Shown here one piece after another: positions 28,501 to 42,600 of a stretch of DNA of 64,000 nucleotides; positions within the stretch are counted from its first letter, which is position 1; each line of letters opens with the position of its first letter. The stretch spans positions 2,129,826-2,193,825 of the forward strand of contig NC_061788.1 of NCBI RefSeq assembly GCF_022458985.1, given 5' to 3'. Origin of the DNA: Mugil cephalus. Taxonomy: Eukaryota; Chordata; Actinopteri; Mugiliformes; Mugilidae. The translations under genes and the position numbers were made by a program. The notes under the pieces were generated by a model. The model was not told where the DNA came from, searched no databases, and worked only from the letters and a program-made list of their open reading frames with translations.

Positions 28501-31500
28501 TGATCTGACGTCAGACGTGTTCAGACAGTGTGAAAGATAAATTATAGACCATAAAAACAGCATTAATGGAGAGAAGCAAAATATTCTCATATTCAATCAA
28601 ACAAATGAAACAAAGTTAAGTTAACAAGAGAATGTAAGTAACAAAGTAACAGTAACATAGTAACAGTACCATAGTAACATAGTAATAGTAACATAGTAAC
28701 ATAGTAATAGTAACATAGTAACATAGTAATAGTAACATAGTAACATAGTAACAGTAACATAGTAACATAGTAATAGTAACATAGTAACATAGTAATAATA
28801 ACATGGTAACATAGTAATAGTAACATAGTAACATAGTAATAGTAACATAGTAACATAGTAAGTCATTTCAACTCAGAGTATCAAGATCAAACTATAAATA
28901 ATTGTTAATTAAGTAATTTACTCTGAGTTGTATTAAAGCTTTTCCCAAGGTTGAGTTTACTTAGAGAGTTAGAGTTGTTTTTTTTCCACCTTCCTCCTCA
29001 GACTCAGAGTGTTTTTATCTCAGGGCGACTCCCACCTTGTCTGACGAAGGTCTGACTGGTGTCCAGCAGGATGTCACAGCCCTCCACGATCATCCTCTCG
29101 ATGGCCAGGTTCTTCCTGATGTTCTCGGTGTCGCTCACTTCGTCGTGCATCATCCTACGGACACCACCAGTTAGACATTAAACCCTCACCGTCACCTGTT
29201 TAACGTCTGCTTAAAGATCACTCTGTGGCCAGGTGTAAGTCTCCACATCAGTCACTCTGATCAGAGATGAGCCGTTACCATGGAGACCGATGGAAGCAAT
29301 CAGATATACGAGTTCATATCAAAAACGCTAATTAACAGTAGGAGTTAACTGGTGAGGAGGAGAGAGGAGGAAGAGGAGGAAGAATAAACATGGGGTGGTG
29401 AAGGATGGAGAAGATGAAGAGACAGGAGGAGGAGGAGAAGAAGGAGAAAGAAAAAATGGAAGAAGAAGGAGGAGGAAAGAGAAGAAAGACACAGATACGG
29501 GAGGAGGGAAAAAAAACGGGGCCAAAAGATGGAAGGAAGTATCTCCTCCTCCATCTTTTTCTCCAGGCCTGAATGTCTAAAGTAGAAGAAGATGGCTGCA
29601 CCTCCTCCACCAGGAGGTCTTGACGTGGACTTACTTCGACAGCTCCTCCAGTTTGGACTTGGCAAACTCCAGACTCTTGCGCTCGATGTGTTCATGAGGA
29701 GTATGAGCCAGTAGCTCGTGGAGGGTAATGATGTATCGAGGAATCTAAACATCATCAAACACAGACCATCAGTGAGATGCGATGGTATCGTTTGCTGGTA
29801 TCGTTTGCTGGTATCGTTTACATACTCGTGTCCCGTACCTGGAACATGGGATACGTGAGGAACGTCTCCAACATGCGGCCCTCGCAGGCGGCGTTGGACT
29901 CGTACTGTTTCAGGAGTTTGTCAAAGTCTCTGTTCTGTTTACAGTTGGCCAAGACCTGCAGGCTGTACTGGTGGTTACGCACAAACTCCTGGTAGATGTT
30001 CAGCATGGGCAGCAGGATGTCAAAGAGGTCGGCTGGGTGGGACAGACACACAGCATCCTGGTCAGCGGTCATAATGTTGCGGCAGATCTGTTTATGCTTT
30101 TAAATCATGTGTGGTTTCTAAAAGTCTAAACGGTCTGTCAGTGCATTGGTCCGAATCTGGCACTTGAAATAGTTGCAGATTTATTTTTAGTTGCAGCTCT
30201 TTGTGGAAGATGCTGAATCTAAAACTGTTGGTCAACACTCACCCAGAACGAGAGTGGGCCAGTTAGCGATACGAGCGTTCAGACCTTGGTGGAAGATCTC
30301 ATGCAAGAACATGATGGTCTCACTGGAGAAAGAAAACCAGAGTCAGTTCACTCTGAATGAGTTTTATTGGACAGTTCACAGACAGGAAGCTAGGAAAGGC
30401 TCCTATTAGCCAGGAGACTAGCAGGAGCTACTATTGGTTGGGAGGCTAGGAAGAGCTACTATTAGCTGGGAGGCTAGGGAGAGCTACTATTAGCTGGGAG
30501 GCTAGGGAGAGCCACCATTAGCTGGGAGGCTAGGAAGAGCTACTATTAGCTGGGAGGCTAGGAAGAGCTATTCTTAGATGGTAAGTCAGGAAGAGCTACT
30601 ATTAGCTGGGAGGCTAGGAAGAGCTACTCTTAGATGGTAAGTTAAGAGGAACTACTATTAGCTGGGAGGCTAGGAAGAGCTACTCTTAGATGGTAAGTTA
30701 GGAAGAGCTACTATTAGCTGGGAGGCTAGGAAGAGCTACTCTTAGATGGTAAGTTAGGAGGAACTAATATTAGCTGAGAAGATAGGAGGCAAGGAGAGCT
30801 ACTATTAGTTGGAATGGCTAGAAAGAGCTACGATTAGCTGGGGGGCTAGAAGGAAGTACTACCATTAGCTAGTAGGCTAGGAAGCGAGGAAGAGCTACTA
30901 TTAGCTGGCAGGCTAAGAAACGCCACAATTAGCTGGAACTGCTATGAAGAACAACTTTTAGCTGGAAGGCAAAGAAAGTTAGGAAGAGCTATGTACTATT
31001 AGGGGGCAGGCTAAGAAGAGCTACTATTAGCAGGTAGGTGAGGAAGAACTACTATTAGCTGGGAGGCCAGGAAGCTAGAAGGACACTTTATTCATTGTGA
31101 TCATGTTGTTGTGGACATATTTGTAAGTTCATGGTAAATAGTGCGTCACAGCTTCACTATTTAAACTCTTGGGGGTTAAATTCAGCTTTTAGACCAAATG
31201 AAACCTGTTGAGGAAGATGCTGCTGACGTCGTCGTGGCTGATGGGAGGCTTCTTGGAGCTGGCGGCCATGCGCAGCGGCCTCAGGAAGCAGTTGACCAGG
31301 ATGGAGAGCTGGTGGACGTACTCCGTCTCAGCCTCCACCATGTTGAACACGATCTGGTTCCTCTTCCTCATGCTCTCAGCGTGGGGGGAGCAGATGTAGT
31401 CCTGGACAATGATCTTCCACTTCCTCCGACACAGCCAGCCACGCATGAAGCTCTGCACCTGCACGGCCACAACAACACTGGGCCTCAACTTTATGCTTTT

Positions 31501-33203
31501 TACCTTCACCTTATCGTCATAATGAGATAACAACAGTTCACCATTTTGATCTTTTTAATGTCCGGGTCCTCCTCTTCTTGGTTGTTCTGGTACGGCTGCA
31601 TCCGTTCCTTGGTTTTGTTCAACACGACAATCTGACACAACAACACCAACATGTGATAACACGTCAATATGTACGGTTTTAAAAGTCAAACTTTTCTACA
31701 ATTTCTGCACCAAAAAACAGTCAAACACATGAAACTGAAATATTAGACTTGTATATTCAGGAAAATGAGCCAATATTACATATCAGAGAGGTTCACAGTG
31801 GTTTAGTGTTTCCATCACTTTAAAGAGACTCAGGTCCTGGTTTAGTTTCTATAAATCAGGGATTTGTCTCATGTTTGTGTTGAAGTGTGTGATGACAACA
31901 GATCAAAGGAGCTTTGTGAGGAGCTCAGAAAAAGAGTTGTTGTTGCTCATCAGGCTGGAAAAGGTTCCACAACCATCTGTAAAGAGTCAGACAGATTGAA
32001 GACGACTGTTCCCCTCCACAGGAGTGGTCCACCAACAAACATCACTCCATCATAGTGGGAGAGGAACCAGAGGAACCCAGGGGAACTTCTAAGCAGCTAA
32101 AGGCCTCTCTCACATTGGCTGATGTTCATGTTGATGAATCCACTCAACAACCAAAGACACTGCTCTCTGTCCACAAAGAACATGTGGGACAATGTTTAGT
32201 GGACAGATGAGACCAGAGTAGAATAGTTTGGTTTAAATGTTTGGAGATGAACCAACACTGCATTCCAGCATCAGAACCTCATCCCTCCATGAAACATGGG
32301 GGCGCTAATGTCCTGGTTTAGGCCTGTTCTGCTGCATCTGCTCATCATTGATGGACCAATGAACTGTGAATTCTACCAGTGAACTCTGAAAGAAAATGTC
32401 AGGACATGAGTCCATGAGCCAAATGTGAAGAGAAACTGGGTCATGAAGGAAGGAAGGAAGGAAGGATGGAAGGATGGAAGGAAGGAAGGAAGGAAGGAAG
32501 GAAGGAAGGAAGGAAGGAAGGAAGGAAGTAGAAATGTTGTAGCATCAGCTGATCAGAGGAAACCACCAACATCTTCTCAGTAACACTGACTCATTAACCT
32601 GATTATAAACTATCAGACAAGTGTAATGTTTCTGTTTCATGTATTTTATTTTTTTTTCTCTTTGTGAACTTTCAGTTCCTCTGATGTTTCTTTTGCAGAA
32701 ATGTAGAAAATAGTGCCGGAGCAGAGGACGAATGAAACATTCATGAGCACTTTAGAGGTTCAGAACAACAAATACCTCGTTGCACGATGAGAAAAGTGTT
32801 TTCTCTTCATGGTGAATTTGCTTTTGCTTTTTTTCTAACTGAGGCCCGTACACGCAGATGTGGGTTCAGTCATGCGTACCTCAGCTTTGAGCCTCTCGAT
32901 CTCCGTGTCCTGGTCCTCCAGCTGAGTGCGGAGCTGATTGGCTGCGATCTTCTCCGTCTCCATGATCTGCACCAGGTGGATGTACTTCTGCATCAGGATC
33001 TCACGCTCGATGATGATGTCAGAGTAGCTACGAACGAAGAACGAGAGGCTTCAGGGCGACAGTTGTGCACATTTTCTTTTTTTTTTTAACGTGCGCACGA
33101 ATAAACCAAGAAAAAAAAAAAAAAACTAGGACGCTCCCAGAGAGGAACAGAGGTGGAGATCCAGCCTGTGATGTAACCGGCACCACACTGACCTAAATGT
33201 GAA

Positions 33204-33248
<45 letters not shown>

Positions 33249-33249
33249 T

Positions 33250-33320
<71 letters not shown>

Positions 33321-36300
33321 TATTCACACACACTCACATATTCACACACACTCAGACATCAAACAATAATTAAATAAGACACGATAGATGTTTTAAAACG
33401 TGCACAAAGACGCCGTCACAATTTATGATAAATATAGAAGATTAATGTTTAACTCAGTACGACAGGACATAAAGAAGAAAAAATAAATTCAATGTGTGAC
33501 CATTTTTTTTAGTCTTTATTTTATTTTTTTGCATATAGTTTATCTGCAAAGATCTGCAGGGCCAATCAGATTGTTTGGGGGCGGGGCTTAATGTTGTGAT
33601 GAAGGAAGGATGGAAGGAAGGAAGAAAGGATGAAAGATAAATGCACTTTAATATTAACACTTTTAAAGTTTTAAATGACTGTGTGACCTGTTGTGTTCTC
33701 TGTCCTTTAAGCTGCTGTCATTCACTTTTAATTTGTGGACAAATAAGAAGATTTTAACTGAACTGAATTGACTTGAAATACATTTATAAAAAAAATAAAA
33801 ATAAAATCGTAGCTGCATTTAATTTGGAACTTTATCAGAAAAGTAGTAAATACATCTCTAAACATAATATTTCCCTCTGAAATGTATTAAATGTCAAGTA
33901 TAAAATGTCTTGAATCATTAAGGTGATGAAGTGTGAACAGACTGAACAGCAGTGAAGCAGAGGATGGAAACACGTTAACACAGATAACTTGACTGTAGCG
34001 GGGTCTTGGTCTTGGTCTTGGTCTTGGTCTGTACCTGGCCTGCTGGATGAACTCCACCCACTCGGTGCAGTCCGACTCCTCCTCCGTCCGCAGCTCCAGA
34101 GGTTTCTGTCCATCGTGGCCGAAGACGATCAGGAAGTAGTGCTGCGTGTGGAAAGAAGATGATCAGAACTGGTTTTAAAAAGCTGCTGACACGGACGACA
34201 GCGACGAAGACCCAGAACACAATCCATAAACTATCCACCCAACTCCACCTTACTCCACCTTACTCCACCTTATTCCATCTTATTCCAGGAAGAAACAATT
34301 ACTGGTTTGAATTCCTGTGCATCGTTGGTTGCTAGCATGTAGCAGTTTATGTCAATGTTTGTTTAAATTTACAGTATTTTACAAGAACTTTCAATTACAA
34401 TCGACCAGTTCCTGCAAAAATGAGAAGGTCGAGCGTGTTTCTTCTTTCTTTTTTTTTTGTTCCTACACGTCACTTTATTTGTGTTATTATTTTTACTGGA
34501 TTCAATATGAAACATTCTGTCAAATGTTCAATATGTTTAATTAAATCATATGAACCACAGTTTAATAAAATAGCACAAAGAACAAGGATGTTTCAAAATT
34601 TAGATCAAGTGTAAATGTCTCTTCATAAAGCTCCAAATTCAATGTTGTATTTAACATTGATTCATTTTAAATAAACTTTAATGATACATATATATATCAC
34701 ATAAATTCAGTGATGTGAGACGAGCAGCTCAGAGTCTCGGCAGTTTGACTTATTTATCAGAGGAAACACAGGGCGGTGGTTTACTTCAACTCATTCAGCC
34801 GGAAAGTTCGGTAGATGAATGAGTGTCCAATGTTCACAAGTGAGTCACTTCATTAGAGGAGAGAGTTTTGAAGCTCAGTGTGGCGTCTCTGGCAGCCGCC
34901 ATCTTGGCTAAAAGAAAAAGAATTAAAAAGGCGGAGCTAAAAACTGGTAAATAAATAAATAATAAAAATTCTACCCGTACATTTGTCATGTTACAGAAAA
35001 ATAATCTAAATATATTTTTGTAGCGGGCTGTAAACATTTATTTAGTTTATTTCTGATTTTAAGTTGAGTTTTTTAACCTGGAGCATCTAGTGGCCGTTAG
35101 TGGAACTGCATGTGTTGACACGCTTCATTTTCCAGCCCCGCAGAGTCCAGACTGTCACCAAACCTCATGAAATGATTGAATCCCCAGAATAAAAGTAAAT
35201 AAACTCAAATAAATAGATAAGTTTTATATAGTTTGGGAATAAACGGGATTTCTTTGGGGACTAGTCTGAGCTGTGGATGGAGACAGATTTGGAGCTTTGG
35301 AGAGTCACTAATAAACCTTTTACCGTTTTTAATAAAAACGTGTGAATAATCATAAAACATAATGATGTCGTAGTTATTTGCTGCAGCCCCGTAATTCATT
35401 TCAAATGCTGGTATAAATCAACTTTTTAGAAATTTATTCAGCGTTTAGTCATTTTTGATCACGGACGAAAATAAAACTTGGACATACAGGAACTTGCCAA
35501 AACATTAGGAACACGTGTGGAATATGAATTCTGATGTGATCATGTATGGAGGGCGTAGTGTCTGCTCCGATGTACCTAATGAATTGGCCAGTGAGTGTGT
35601 TATGTGATGATAGTTAGTGGCTGCAGACTGGACGCTGGCCTGTGTAGTAATGACGTAACGATAAGCGGGTGAAGGATACTAGCTAGCGCGTGGTGGCTAC
35701 GAACCAGAAAGGCTTAAGGGCTTGTTTGTAGCGGGGGGGGGATGGGGGGGAGGATGGGGGAGGAGGGGGGTTGGGGGGTGGGGGGTTACATAACCACTGA
35801 GGCTTGTACAGCTCCTCTCTTTGCTAATGCGGCTTCCCCGGCCTGGAGTCAGCTTTAAGCTCCAGGATAACAATGAGTGAGACAGACATGGGGGGGGGGG
35901 GGGGGGGGGGGGTCTGAGCTTCATTACGATCCGTCACAGTTCAGACTCGATCTAAGAGCCTCATAGACTCGACTTGATCTCAGCCCAACATCAACTTTAG
36001 AGACTAAAACTGTCTGACATTAATAAATAAATCAAAAACTAGAAGACAAGTAAATCAACTTTTCGTCCTTTATTTTATTTAAAAAACACAAGACAAAAGT
36101 TGTTATTTGATTCATGTAAAACCAGAAGTTTTTTCAAGAAGTTGTTTCCATGGGTTAATGATTTCAGATCTTTTCTGTTCTAACAAACTCTGGAAAAATA
36201 TTCAGATTTAATTTTAGACTTTCAGGAGAAGGTTTCTGGTTTATTTAGACCTGGACCAGAGAGATATGATCCAACCTTTACTTGTAGCTGCTGGAGGTAG

Positions 36301-39300
36301 AGCTGAGTGTATCATTAATAATAATAATTAAATGAAAATGTGAGTGAGTCTGGAGGGAAAGTGGGCGGGGCATCGATATCGTGGCTCCGCCCTCTGACTG
36401 TACTGATCAGACTCCAGCTCCACCGACCGCATCCCCGTGAAAATAGCATCAGTTTGACCAATAGGAGGAAGTGGAGACGTGTTTAGTCCATATTTACATA
36501 CAGTCTATGCAAAATACATCATATAGAAACAACAGCAAACAAGAGCATTGTAATCAATTAATCTTTCACTAGATGCTATTTCAGATTTGTTCAGAGATCT
36601 ATAAATTCATATATTTAGTCGTAAGATTCATAATCCAGAAAATGCTTCATTCCTCACAACAACACATTTAACATGATGGTTTTCATGATGAACCTCTTCA
36701 TAACACTGAATTGCAGATTAACTACACACTTTCTTTCTACACCTAACCATCGCTGCAATACTCAATCACTGTTTGTCACATGTAGCAAAAGAAATAAATA
36801 AAAAAGAGAAGGCTCAGAGTACGAGTACAGTAAAAAGCTACGCCACAAATAGCACAGGTACCAGCGGTGTGCGTGCGAGGTGAAGTTGTGTTGACTTGGT
36901 ATCCAGACAGCGACCGCAGGCGAAAGGACCGGGCGAGGATGATGCTATTCTTAGTCGAGCACGGCAGCATCCCAGAGCGAGGGGGGGGGGGGGGGGCTAC
37001 ACGCAACAGACGAGGCCACGGTTAATGTCCTCTTACTTACACAGCACATTCAACCCCTGTCGCCGTGGAAACACATCAGTCAAAACAGGGCATGGGTGAG
37101 TAGTAGCTTAAAGTGTGGAAGCAACATTAACATCTAAAAAACATATTTAGGACGTAGCCAGAGTAAACTCAATGCTGTTCATGAACATGTTGGAGCTCAT
37201 TCATGGTCTTAGTCTCTTTTTAAAGACAAGACTCTTAAGTTTTATATCAGAAAAATCGTAATCACTCTAAATGGTTTTATTGTTCTGGAGGAATCAAAGT
37301 TGGACGCAGTTAAAAAATAAGAACGAGTTGTTGGGTTCACCTGATAAAAACATGTTGGTTGAATCCTCTAATGACTTTAATCAATGAAACCAGAAGAAAA
37401 TGACATATGATTGGTTCAAAAAGATGCTGCTGTCCCATCAACCACCCAGAGGAACGTTAAAGGACTAAATGAGTTACACTGGCAGGTCTATAGAGCGTTT
37501 TAGCTACTTTCAGCTCAGTGTTTTGTTTTGCATGCACTGGATGGATGGATTCATTTCCCCAGATAAATACAGGCACAAGTATATTTCTGTTTCATTTCTC
37601 TAAAAAAAGAACACTCAGCGATATGAAGCGTAAAACCAACGTCATGGGCTAGAAATCAAAGTGGAGGTGGCTTCAACTTCTCATCTGAGAATGTCAACAA
37701 GCGTTTGCAACACAGCTTTTTGTCACTATGATGAAAGATGAGAGGACGTTAATGAAATATGACGAGTTGTAGTGATAATTTTGGATCCTACATCCAAATT
37801 ACTGCTACATTATCCACATGGAGCCATATTTTAAGGACAAGAAAAATCAAGAAATTGTTTCGGGCAGCAAAAAAAAAACTACCACAGAAGAGATGTAGAT
37901 ACAAGACGAGAGGCAACAAACCAGTTCAGTGGTGAGTAGACTAGACTGTATGTAAATATGGACGCCACGTCTCCACTTCCCCTCACTGGTCAAACTGATA
38001 CTATTTTCCATCTTGCAACTTTGGAGCCAAAGTCTGATCAGTTTGTTCAGGGGGTGGAGCCACGATATCGATGCCCCGCCCACACGTCCTCCAGACTCGC
38101 TCATGTTTTCGTTTAATATTACGCTTTGCTCTACCTCCACCAGCTACAAGGAAATGTAGGATTATACACTGGACTTATTTTTTTAAAAAAGTTTTTCCAA
38201 CTCTCAAGGTCTCATGGGAACACTTTACAGAGTGGTTGCCATGGCAACTGGTGATCGCAATTATGTCACATCCCGTTTCTGTAGCGTCAAATAACTAGAA
38301 TGAAAGTCATCCTAACAGTTGACACATGGAACATTCATCAACATTATATTAACTACATAGTTTAGGGTTTTACTTTGGCCCACGTTCCCGCCCACAAACA
38401 TGGACTGGGTGGAGCTTATGACCTACACTGCAGCCTCCAGCCTCCAGGGGGAGCTCTACCAGTTTGGCTTCACTTTAGAGGAGCTGGTCCACTCTATGTT
38501 TATATCGTAAATGTGATGGAGAGTAAGAAATCAAAAAGTTTGGAGACGTGAAATAATCTCAACTTTGAGGATGTTGACGAACATACGTCACAACCACAAA
38601 CGTTTACCCGAAAGAAACAGAGTCCAAAACTTTCTGCCTCCTACCACCACGTCCAGCATGATGACAGCAGCTTGGAGCATACCGACGAATATTTTTACGT
38701 TTAGCTTGTTTCCACAGACCAACACTCACTTTATATGTGGACGGGCTATGGGCTAACATTTAACAAATTTAAAAGTTATACAGGGAACATTTATTTGTGG
38801 TACATATCATTCACCATAAATGTCTTAACTTTCACTAACTTTAAACTTTGAAACCAATCATTTAACAGATCACACGCCTAGATTCACTTACAGTTATTTA
38901 TCGTCATGTGAGCTACAAAATCCAGATCTGTCGCTCTTTTAAAAACAATGACACCACAATCCTGCAATTAGTTAGCTTAGCTTTTAGCCTGGCTTAAACG
39001 TTTCCAGTTCACCGGGCTGTAATCAGAGCAGCAGCAGGTTTTATTCTGACTCTAATCCAATTAAAGGGGGATGTCACAAACAAAGGTGTTCACAAAAAAC
39101 ACAGCAGCTATAGTCAAACAAGATCCAAACAAACCAACACATAAACAGAAGTAGAGTTTCCACTAATCAACCAAACAAAGACTCAAAGGATTTAGTCTGT
39201 GTTTTAAGATCAACCCTCAATTACTGAAAACAACCCAGTGACATCTCAGAAAAGTTTGATCGAGACTTTGATTTACTCTGGTTGTTGTCTCTCAGGTTAC

Positions 39301-39589
39301 AATCATGCTGCTGATGTCTTGGCGGAGATGGACAAACATCTCCCTGCGGAGGTTTTGTTTGGGATTGACTTACTTGTGGAGCCAGCATCTAGTGGCCGTT
39401 AGAGGAACTGCAGGTTTTATCAGAAAGACGTTCTGAAGCTCAGTGTGGCGTCTCCGACCGTCGCCATCTTTGCCCGACTCCAACTAGCTAAATTTAATTA
39501 AATGCTCAAAGAGGTGGAGTTTCAGTGAAGCTGAGGTTAAAAACTGCTAGCGACACCTGAGCACCTGTCACTCAAACAGGCCACACCCC

Positions 39590-39638
<49 letters not shown>

Positions 39639-42600
39639 TGTACATACTTTGCCGTGACACAGACTCGCTTTGTTGGTTTACAGCTGACTTCTGTGCAAAT
39701 TAGTTTTTCATTTAAGGAAATAAACTGCCCCCGACGAACATCAGTCACGCTGATGAATACGAGCAGACTGTATAAATAATGACATTATCAGAGTCTCTGT
39801 GAAGAGAGTGGACATGAAAAGAGACGGGGTTTCTATTGTAGCCGAGAGCTTTGATCTTCTCAGATGCTTTGTCTGACTTTAATGTTGCTCTGTGAAAAAG
39901 AGCAGACGCTGATCAAACAATGAGCGCTTGTGTCACGAATCTTGCCACTTTCAGTCTGGATCGACGGCTTCACCTCCAGACACAAAGAAAAAGTAGTCTA
40001 GAAAATATTCTGGTCGTCAGGTGAGTAAAAAGTGTCATTTTAGACATTTTTAAGTATAAAACGTGGTTTAAGAGATGGTTTCAGGCACTGAAAACACTTG
40101 AAAAAGAAGCTAAAAGTTGAATTTATCTCAGCTTTGACCTGACGACCAACGAGAGCAAACAATGAGTTCAACAAATGTTTACGTCCACAACAAATTACTG
40201 GATAGTTTGGAGCGTCGACAGCAGTTTCTTTTTAAATAGAGACTATTTAAGTCATTTTTAAGACATGATTCAAGAACATGTTTCAGGTTTCGAGTCTAAA
40301 TGAGACTCAAGAAAAGCAACAACAAACCAAATCACAGAGTTGTAATGATTTAAAACCTTCGGGGACGTGAAGTGGGTGAAGTTGATCTAATCTCAACTCT
40401 GAGGGAACAACCAATGGGACCAAGTGATACAGCTGATACAGCTGATACAAATATCTCACCACAATTTAGATTTAAATATGCAAATGAGGAGTTATCTACT
40501 TAAATATTCTCTAATTTGCACAAATTTCCAGAACAGAAATCTGAATAATGGCTCAAGCGATGTTCAAAATTCTTGTTTCCTTTTGTTAACGTATTAGATT
40601 TCCAGGTATTTACAGAGGAAATATCTTTTCATCACTCCATAAACCACAAAATACTGGCAACTAGAGTCTAAAGGTCAAGTGTAGACACAAGAAGAGCAAC
40701 AACAAACCAACTCAGAGCGCTGTAGTGATTTAAAGTTGGTAAAAACCTTTGGGAATGTGAAGGAAACGCCGTCCACCGCTATGGTTCCTACCTCTAACTC
40801 CACTGTGACGATAGCGGGTTTGGAGCGTCGGGTGAAAAACAGGAGGAGCTGCAATGTTATTTGTGGTATTTACGTCTAAAATAGTCATTTTAATGCATAA
40901 AACATGCTTCGAGAAATAGTTTAGAGCACAGAAAAACATTAAAAAGTGGCACAAACTGAATCTAAATGAGCGTAGACACAAAGAGATGTAGAGGTTGTAG
41001 AGATGGAGGGTTAGAAATGAGAAGTGGGCGACCACAAATGTTTACCTGAAGGAAACAACGGCCACAGCTTTGGTTCCTACCACCACATCCACTGTGATCA
41101 TAGCAGCATGGAGCAACAGAGGCGCTATTTTATAAGTTATGTTTTTATCTTCTACTTATTTCCAGCGGCTTGGACATCCACACAGAGACAGAACATACGG
41201 TTTATTTTGTTTTCCATTCTTTGAGTTCCTGATAAGTTACGTTAAGAAAAAAACAAAAGTTTTAGGTCACAATTAGTCAACTTTCCCAAACCTAAAATCA
41301 AACATTTACAACCACTTGACGTCAGGACTGGACACTCATTGTGTTGAGGAGACGAAGGACAAACGATCTGAACACAAACTGCGTAAATGTGAGTTCCTGT
41401 TTTAAGTTCCAGCCTGGAAAGTCTAAACCACGGGCGTCAAACACAGGATGAACTTGCTAAGTGCAAAGATTACATTGAAGAAAAGTGTTGTTTCTTCCTC
41501 TGGTTCACACAATTTTAGTACAAGTTTTGGACATAACACAACACTGAGACCTAGAACTAAACACAAGTCCTTTTCTTAAGAAATGTCCTGTTATTCATGA
41601 CATGGTTTGTAACAGTGCAGGTCATTGACTATAATAAACACTTCTATAATGTTCTTCTTTACACTAAAACAAAGGGAAACTTGTCGAGTTGTGGTGATTT
41701 ATAGGTCATTGTGCTACTGTGCTACTGGTGAGGCCCCCTAAAGACTAAACTGGGCTGAAGTAAAATGAGTTTGACAGTATCCTCCAGCGTCATTAATTAA
41801 TAGAGTCGTGTTATTAATCTGCTGCTTATGAGGTGGGGGAGTGAAGCTGTTCAGTCCAAAATATAATTATTGCCTCAATCTGACTCTAACTGGACAATTT
41901 AAGTGTAAACACGTTACTACGACTAGTACCAGACTTCTCCTCATCCGATCAAGACGACCAGGACATCCATTTTTACCGGCATGTATACACCTTCACCACT
42001 GACTGTTTATACTATGGACAAACCTACTGTGACGTCACACACTGGATTCATGTTGGATGAGCTTTACTCCAAATACGTTGTCATGAATAGTGAAATAAAC
42101 AACTGAGACAAGACCATTTTTTTGTTCCAGGCTGTAAACATGTTACTGGCTGTTTTAGCCGTACGGTTTCAGTGGTTAGCGCCTCTCATTTTATTCTTTG
42201 GATAAATTGATAAAAAGCTGTATTTTTATTATTTAACCATTTTCGGGATAAAACTTCTTAAATATGAAATTGAATTATTTTGAAATTGTATTACTTTATT
42301 TTTATGAATAATATGCTGTCATCATATTTGTGTATTTTATGGGAAATTTACAATTACAAATAAAAAAAAAACTTTGTCGCGCTATCTCTTCCAAACATGT
42401 TGTTACCCCAGAACAAAAACATCCAAGAAAGTCGGTTGCAGAAGAAGAAGATAAACAGACGAAGAAGAAGCTAGCGCCGTCTTATCTGCACCATAACTAG
42501 AGCGCACTTTACGTACGAGATTACAAAGCTGAACTTTTATCCATCTGGTTGTTGTTTAAACACCAGTTGTTTATTATATGATGTCAACAGTAAAGGAGGC

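Noticed and set aside
28593..28866. Minus-strand Leu/Tyr/Cys-rich open frames resembling membrane proteins
   Set aside because: Pure translation of a 22-bp tandem repeat in a rasgrf2 intron.
33086..33349. Minus-strand frame of repeated Cys-Val
   Set aside because: Translation of a (CA)n microsatellite.
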